From Piezodorus guildinii (taxonomy: Eukaryota > Arthropoda > Insecta > Hemiptera > Pentatomidae), in contig CM041294.1 in NCBI GenBank assembly GCA_023052935.1, positions 155,745,399 through 155,809,398 on the forward strand: a DNA stretch of 64,000 nt, read 5' to 3'. The position numbers were made by a program, and so were the translations under genes. Below the pieces are notes generated by a model. The model searched no databases. It was not told the origin of the DNA and saw only the letters and a program-made list of their open reading frames with translations. Below, piece after piece: positions 57,930 to 64,000 of the stretch; position 1 is the stretch's first letter, and each line of letters starts with the position of its first letter.

Positions 57930-58520
57930 TGTTGGTGATTCTATGATTATTATGTTTTATATAAATTTATATTAGTTATTTAAGGTTTGTTTGTTTTTAA
58001 AAATACGAAGTAATAGTGCTGATTAACTTGATATAATAGTGTGATTACCAGAAGGGCGCGCATGCGCATTACCGAGCAAACAGTGCCGGGAATTAAAATA
58101 TCGCAGTCGAAGTCGAGTCCCAGTCGAAGTCGAGTCCCAGTCGAGTCGTAGTCGAGTCGTGAGTGCGTACGTAATCATACAGGACTTCCATCCAGTCACA
58201 CAGGGTGACCATATAGTCCCACAGGGGGACAGCAGAGACTCATAATCGAAAAGAAGACAAGTCCCACAGGGGGACAGCAGATAAGCTTACGTTTAATATT
58301 AATACAACATTGAAAGACTACTAATTTAACAATTATAATATTTAAGTTCAATCAGAGTTATTACTTTACCACATTAGAATTTTGCATTCATTTTATTATT
58401 TTATTTTGTATTATTAATTTCAATTAAACATTTCCTTTTATACATAGCCTGGCGTATTTATTTCACATGCAATATATAACCAACGCACGTACCCAATTTA
58501 TTAACATTATTTAACAAACA
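57930..58520 (+). repeat. BEL/Pao 3' LTR
   Basis: 591 bp, read as identical to the 5' LTR, followed by the GTAAC duplication. Confidence 0.93.
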
Positions 58521-58525
58521 GTAAC

Positions 58526-58660
58526 TATATTAAATTGTTAATCAGTAATACGTTTATTCCCTATTCGTCCCTTTATATTACCTTTTACAACTTTTTGTAT
58601 ATAAGATAATATATGTATATATCATATATATCAGGTATAATATATAATATATATATATAC

Positions 58661-58716
<56 letters not shown>

Positions 58717-58975
58717 GTATATATATATATACAGGTATAATGTATATCAGATAATATTTTTTCCAAAAACTTCCTCTTTTCAACGGTATACTATACGTCT
58801 ATATTACTATTCTTATCATCAAAAAAACCAAAAATTACATTAAAAATAGTATTGCTCTTTTATTCTTTTGTTGTTCATCAAATTCCTCCAACATGTATAT
58901 TTAGCCGTCCGTTACCAATGTCCTTTACCAAGATAATATGGTTAATCTTACTATTTTAGGCATTATCTCATGTAG
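58526..58975 (+). repeat. HL repeat, right part, with (TA)n palindrome
   Basis: Continues the HL copy interrupted at 53140. At 58612-58745 an AT palindrome has expanded inside it: TACAGGTATA arms around a (TA)n core. Family sequence (TTTTCAACGGTATACTATAC) resumes at about 58777. Confidence 0.75.
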
Positions 58976-59239
58976 TACTTCTAATTGCATTGTTTATAAG
59001 CTTGTTAAATATTCAAAGTGTTGCCTACAATAGAATTAGCAAAAATTGAACTAGAATAAGAAAAAGGTTGTCTAGTTTTACGACCGATTAAAAAGATGTA
59101 GTATACTTTAGTTGGAGTAGACTACAAAGCTAGGCAGTAATGTTGAGGGAATAAATTAGGGAGTTTTATACTTTCGGCGAATGGCACACTTAGAAGCTTT
59201 ACAATTTTACAAGCATTTCAAGCCTGAATTGTGGATAAA
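58976..59239. other. Unassigned sequence
   Basis: No recognised feature. Confidence 0.35.
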
Positions 59240-60450
59240 TGGGCCATTCTCAGCAAAACGTACAATCGGGTGCGTCTTTCTTGAAAATTTCAAAAGTTGA
59301 ATTTTCGGGCTATCCTTTTTTTTTGTGTCCCTGTATATGAAATCTGATCTGATGTAGCACTCAGCAGAGCTTGGTTAGGTATAATTATCAAAATAATTAA
59401 TTAATTAATTTAAAATAATAATTATTCCAGAAATCAGAAAGTGGGCTATAGACGATCTAGTGGTGAGCCAATGATTTTTGGAATGATCTACCGAAGGTTT
59501 TTGAACGTCTAAAAGGGTTAAGACAGTCCTCGTCTCTTTCATCTTTGTTAAATATTTTAAAAAAATCGCTTCTGTATACGATCAACACCCGATTGAGTAC
59601 CATATAGTGTGAACCAGAATAATTCTTCATACCAGAGCAGTAGGTTCAAAGGAAAAAAAAAAAAACAACCGTTACATCATTGGCGCACCTTCTGTGGGGT
59701 GTGCTAATGACGGGTGCGTCAATGACGAATCGAGGGTTTTCCAAAAAGTTTTCTCTCCAAAACAATGTATCAAAAGAAAGAAGTACATCAATCTACTCAG
59801 TAAGCTGAACACTATCGCGGAAAAATAGAAAATTTATCAATTAAAAATAACTATCAGAGGTAGAGTGGATGCGTCAAATGACGGCCAATAAAAATACTCT
59901 CACTCACTAGCGTACGTCTTCCATCCCTACCACCGTGAAAGATACAGAAGGCGGTTATAAACATCTTGTTCGGCTCGCCGAAGGTGTAACGGCTTTTGCG
60001 AGCCTTTTCCCGCCTTTTTATGGTTTGAAGGGAGATCACGGCGCCAAAAACCGTTTGGGGTGCGCCAATGACGCAAAATCCCTTGGACATTTCAGTTGTA
60101 TTTATTTGAAACGGATATAACCGTTTTCTAGACCTGCAATTCTGTATTCTGAAACTACAGAGTGTATGTATGAACGCAATGGACCAAACCAGTAAAATGT
60201 TTCCAGCAACTTGTCTGGGTACCACGTTGAAGTTGGCAAAATCTGATTTGGACAGGGTGAGCCAATGATTTTTCGGACTTTTTTTCAAAATTTTCATACA
60301 GCAATAATTCATTGATTTGAACTTATGAATGTGCACCAAGTAGAGCAGTCAAATGTCTACCAGAAAAGAAAACAAAGTTTAAAAATAATCAGTTTCAGTA
60401 CGAGGGAAATCATTTGGACAGCGTTTGTAAGATTCGTTGAGAATGGCCCA
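59240..60450. mobile_element. Possible DNA element with short inverted ends
   Basis: TGGGCCATTCTCAGCAAA at 59240-59257 matches the reverse complement of 60433-60450 at 16 of 18 bases. The interior is less AT-rich and repeats a CCAATGA/TGACG-like motif at about 59466, 59678, 59700, 59715, 59870, 60062 and 60258. A 161-codon minus-strand ORF (59854-60339) is open but shows no known domain. No target duplication was clear. It could be an unknown transposon or coincidence around host sequence. Confidence 0.4.
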
Positions 60451-60550
60451 TATATTAAATTACTAATAAACTTAAGCAGACATTTAACAGCTATATTTTC
60501 GTCACGTTTTTGAAGTGTATTGTTCTTATATTTATGTCATAAAGGAAAAA

Positions 60551-60812
60551 ATATGGTGCTCTTAACACACGACATTCACATTACTCCATTTTTTAAATCA
60601 ATATAAGGATTTTTAAATAAATTTAGAGACAAAATATGCAGAAAGTAAAATAAAAAATTAAAAGAATTAGAATGAATTTCATTAGAAACATATTTAAGGT
60701 TAATTATTCTAACAATAGTAATTGCTATCCACAATAATTACATAAACTTGAAACCATTTCGTCTATCTCCATCACATTTTACACCTTTGTATATAAGACA
60801 ATATTTTTTACT
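60551..60812 (+). repeat. HL repeat, 5' fragment
   Basis: Starts at a diverged 5' end (ATGGTGCTCTTAACACACGA) and runs to TATAAGACAATATTTTTTA, where a copy in the opposite orientation begins. Confidence 0.7.
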
Positions 60813-62053
60813 TTCACTTACCTATATATGGAATATATAGTAAGGTAAAGTATTGCGATCATGAAAATTTTCGAATTCCAGTTTTCAACGGAAATACACG
60901 TTTTAGGGTCACCTGAGTCCAAATAACCAAGTTCCGAAAAAGGTTTTGTGTTTGTGTGTGTGTGGTAAGTCAAAAACGGTATGTCGTACGATTCTGAAAT
61001 GTCATATTTAAGACTACTATACCCCCGGGATGTTACAGCAACATTTTTACTAAAATCAGCTGACCGGAAGTCATACTTTATCCCATGCATTTAACACCTT
61101 TCTAAGATTTTCTCAAAAACGACTCTAACGATTTTGACTAAACTCCCTATATTGATGTAAAATTTAATGGGCTTTAATATCATGGAGGTTTAATTTTGAT
61201 TGAAATAGTCTGATTAAATGCAGATATTTTAAATTTTCTTCTTCTAAAGTACCTTTAATTTTGTATATTCTATAAAAATAACCATATAACCTTATTACTA
61301 TTGATAAAGTACAGGTAAATATATAAGTTGAACGAATTCGATACCCAACTAAAAAAGTCTGTGAGGTAAGTCCAGCGCGAAAACGAAAAGTCCCATGAAA
61401 CTGAAATTTTATATTTAAGACAACTATACGTCCGAGATGTTACAGCAACTGTTTCATCAAAATCGGCTAACCAGAAGAGCCACTTCATACGATACACTTA
61501 GCACCTATTTACGATTTTCTCAAAAACGGTCCTAACGATTTTGATTAAACTCGCTACATCAGTGAAAAATTTGACCGGCTTTAATATATTGTAGGTCTCA
61601 TCCTGATTGAAATAGTCTGTCAGGGATTAAATGCCGATATTTCGAAATATCATCTTCTAAAGTACCTATGATTTTGTAGATTTTATGAAATTGACCATAT
61701 CTTCTGATTAGCATTCCTAAAAAATTCGATATTCCAACTAAAGGAGAAAACTGCAAAACTATTTTAGAATATAGATGAATAATATACCGTTTGAAAGCTA
61801 AACATTTCAGAAAAATGATAATCTTATACACAAAATAGTAAAAGTTAATGGAGAGTGGTGAAAAGCCGTTATAACTAACTGATTATCATATATAATAATA
61901 TAATACATTATTTAATAAAACACATGTAACTATTGAAATTCAATGTATTTATTCTTTAACAATTTATTTAAAGTGTATTTAAAAATTCTTGAAAACTATT
62001 AAGTTGATTTTAATAACAGGGGGGTGTGAAATTTGTGTGATGCGCGCATCAGA
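60813..62053 (-). repeat. HL repeat, minus strand, with internal duplication
   Basis: The 3' hairpin is at 60815-60857 (TACTTTCACTTACCTATATA and its partner). Family blocks run to about 61345, then restart at about 61350 from a mid-family point and run to the 5' end at 62053 (TCTGATGCGCGC on the minus strand). So it is two partial copies joined, or one copy with a duplicated middle. Confidence 0.8.
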
Positions 62054-62506
62054 TTATATACATTTTAAATTTATATGGCATAAAAAAAATGAATATCTAG
62101 GATAGTAATGTAGATTGAATGGCTTAGCGTGACGAATATTTTTTCTGTTGGTAAGATATATAATTAGCAGTGACGAGACAGATCATATTTTCGCTGAGCT
62201 GGCGAAAATTGTAAAGAACACCTGCAGTCGGGTAGCCATCTCGTCAGCTCAACTCTATCTACATTATTCATTTTATTATTGTCTTATTAATTATAATATA
62301 GTTTGAAGAGGAAGCTATAGGGTAAAAATAACTATTGGAGGAAACAAACAAATAATTTGTTATAAAAGATATTTCTTTATTAAATACAATTTCAAATGAC
62401 TCCAAATTAGCATGACTAAACAAATATAAAAAGAACTTCTGTGGCCATCACACGACTTTCACAGACCTCCGGTGTTGAAAAGATTTTTCAAATACATAGC
62501 TAAAAA
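62054..62506. other. Unassigned, ending in an HL scrap
   Basis: No gene. At about 62440-62490 a short HL 5' piece (CACACGACTTTCACAGACCT) precedes the next copy. Confidence 0.4.
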
Positions 62507-62776
62507 TCTGGCGAGGGCAACACATGACTTTCACATACCTTTGCTGTTAAAATCAATTTAAGAACTATTTCATAAGCTGAATGTTTATGAAAACAATTTT
62601 AAGTTAATTAAAATAAAAATTGCATTCAGTTTTGTTGGAAACATATGATATAGATTAAATATCATAATCCTTTTTGAGGAACTTGGTTATTTGGACTCAG
62701 GGGACCCTAAAACTGAAATCCGAAAATCGCAATACTTTCCCTTACTATATATTTCATATATAGGTAAGTGAAGGAA
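62507..62776 (+). repeat. HL repeat, short internally deleted copy
   Basis: Has both ends: TCTGGCGAGGGCAACACATG at the start and a CTTTCCCTTACTATATATTT hairpin with AGGTAAGTGAAGG at the end. It is only about 270 bases, missing most of the middle. This is the kind of short derivative expected of a non-autonomous element. Confidence 0.75.
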
Positions 62777-63390
62777 AAATGTGATAAACTAATAAAGCTT
62801 TAATTAAACTGAATTTTTATATGTGTTTTATAAAATTATCGGTTTTTCATCACTCTTTATTAACTTTTACAAGCTTGTTTATAAGATAATATGTTTTTTT
62901 TAATCTTTGGCTTTCCTAAGGCATATCAAACATGTAGATTACAGTTACTATGTTCAAAAATAAAAAATCGCATTAAAAATATTTTTGCCATTTTCTCCTT
63001 AATTTAGATATCGACCTCGTTTAGCTTAAGTATTTAGCGTTTTTTAAAATCAATGATATGGTTATTTTTATACATTGTACAAAATTAAAGGTACTTTAAA
63101 GGAAGAAAATTTAAAATATCGTCAATTAAGCCCTGTCAGACTATTTCAATCAGAATGAAACCTCCATGATATTAAAGCCCATTTTAATTAAATTTTACAT
63201 CGATGTACGGAGTTTAATAAAAAATGACTTTTCGTTTTCGCACTGGACTTACCACACACACACACCTTTCTGGACTTGGTCATTTGTACTCAGAGGCAGC
63301 TAAATCTTGTATTTCCGTTGAAAACCTTAATTCGAAAATTTTCACGATCTCAATACTTTCCCACTATATCTAAGTATGTAATAGTAAAAC
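62777..63390 (+). repeat. HL repeat, 5'-truncated
   Basis: Starts in the 5' third of the family and runs through all later blocks to AATACTTTCCCACTATATCT near 63370. The end is degraded. Confidence 0.75.
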
Positions 63391-63423
63391 AAAACAAAAA
63401 TACAACACAGTAAGATCTTAAAA

Positions 63424-63624
63424 GCTCCTGGGAGATTACACTCACGTTTCTCGATGCATTTTGTGAGTGGCCACCATTTGGCTGACGGGTCTCACATACC
63501 CGGGGGAGGAACTGTGAGTGAATCCCCATTTAATTACATCCTTATAAAGTCCCGCCGGGACTGGGAATCGAACTCACAACCTTTAGCATGAGACACTAGC
63601 GCGTTAGCCACTCAGTCCAGGGCT
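63424..63624 (-). mobile_element. tRNA-derived SINE, family C
   Basis: The minus-strand head at 63624 has an A-box-like GTGGCTAACGCGCTAG and B box GAGTTCGATTCC, spaced as in a tRNA. A non-tRNA body follows to about 63424. Its sequence differs from SINE families A and B. The head lacks a full acceptor stem, so it is not a tRNA gene. Confidence 0.7.
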
Positions 63625-63649
63625 TATATGCTCATTTTCACAGATTCAT

Positions 63650-63940
63650 AATGATCTAAATGTTCCTTATACTGCCGATACGACCTGACCCAGGTGCAAT
63701 TCCTTCCATGACAATAATTCGCCATAATAAATCAATAAATTGCGGAGGTCTCTGAAAAGAAGATGACCGCGAGACCCGATATGCTTCATGGTTTTTGTCT
63801 ATTAGCATATTTACTAGTTGTAAATTTCAACTGCAAGGATTGGATGCGGGAGGAATTTCATGGAATAGTGAAGCCCTAAAGCTGATTTTCATAAGCCCAA
63901 AAAGCTCTGGTGATGATAATGTATAAAATATTTTGAAGAA
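63650..63940 (+). pseudogene. Jockey-type LINE 3' end with an inverted piece
   Basis: Plus-strand remnants of the end of the ORF (GCGGAGGTCTCTGAAAAGAA, GATGACCGCGAGACC) run to TTGTAAATTTCAA near 63828. Then GGATTGGATGCGGGAGGAAT at about 63838 is the reverse complement of a more upstream Jockey segment. The last part is therefore inverted relative to the first. Confidence 0.6.
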
Positions 63941-63949
63941 TATTGTAAG

Positions 63950-64000
63950 TTTATTTATACAATTAACGTCACTTTTATGCCATTGTGACTAATATTCTGT
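63950..64000 (-). mobile_element. SINE family A, cut by the window end
   Basis: TTAACGTCACTTTTATGCCA followed by TTGTGACTAATATTC matches the 3' end of SINE A on the minus strand. The rest lies beyond the window. Confidence 0.55.

Larger units (their letters stand above)
53141..58520 (+). mobile_element. BEL/Pao LTR retrotransposon, internally deleted, with identical LTRs
   Basis: A 5.4-kb element with 591-bp LTRs (TG...CA), a 5-bp duplication GTAAC at 53136-53140 and 58521-58525, a candidate primer-binding site, a polypurine tract and a gag-pol region. Reading both LTRs side by side I saw no difference, so it inserted very recently. Yet pol has lost the reverse-transcriptase and RNase H segment and part of integrase, and holds a stop and a frameshift. 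Intact BEL/Pao elements are about 6-7 kb. It must have been copied by proteins from another element. Confidence 0.93.

Overview
The window is AT-rich eukaryotic DNA of arthropod type, most likely from an insect. The evidence is the transposon mix: Jockey-type and RTE-type LINEs, a BEL/Pao LTR element, mariner, PIF/Harbinger, Penelope-like and Helitron remnants, tRNA-derived SINEs, and long (TA)n tracts. A hemipteran would fit, but this was not tested. I found no host protein-coding gene that I can defend. Every ORF with recognisable homology belongs to a mobile element.

Layout. 0-8.4 kb: LINE debris, a first copy of a dispersed Helitron-like repeat (called HL here), a deleted mariner and a SINE. 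8.4-12 kb: a full-length RTE-type LINE with one uninterrupted long ORF, target-site duplications and a (GAA)n tail; it is the best-preserved coding unit in the window. 12-21 kb: a second SINE, a Helitron 3' terminus, a minisatellite with palindromic junctions, a 1.3-kb tandem duplication and mariner relics. 21-36.6 kb: three 5'-truncated copies of one (AAT)n-tailed LINE, a satellite array invaded by mariner and LINE copies, and a nest in which a Penelope-like fragment sits in a Harbinger transposon that sits in an RNase H-bearing LINE. 36.6-48 kb: more LINE 3' ends, a mariner with both terminal repeats, and a Helitron helicase fragment whose 5' end matches the HL repeats. 48-52 kb: a tandem array built from a reverse-transcriptase fragment, a SINE with a poly(T) end and a GC-rich island. 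53.1-58.5 kb: a BEL/Pao element with identical 591-bp LTRs that has lost its reverse transcriptase. 58.5-64 kb: many HL copies, a possible unclassified inverted-repeat element and SINE ends.

Little here acts together as a pathway. The useful relations are parasitic or nested: the BEL derivative must have been copied by enzymes encoded elsewhere, the SINEs need a LINE partner, and the HL repeats probably depended on a Helitron like the one whose helicase end is at 45.5-46.2 kb. Nesting gives relative ages: BEL is younger than its HL target, the 46.8-kb Jockey copy is younger than its HL target, and the Penelope fragment is younger than the Harbinger element.
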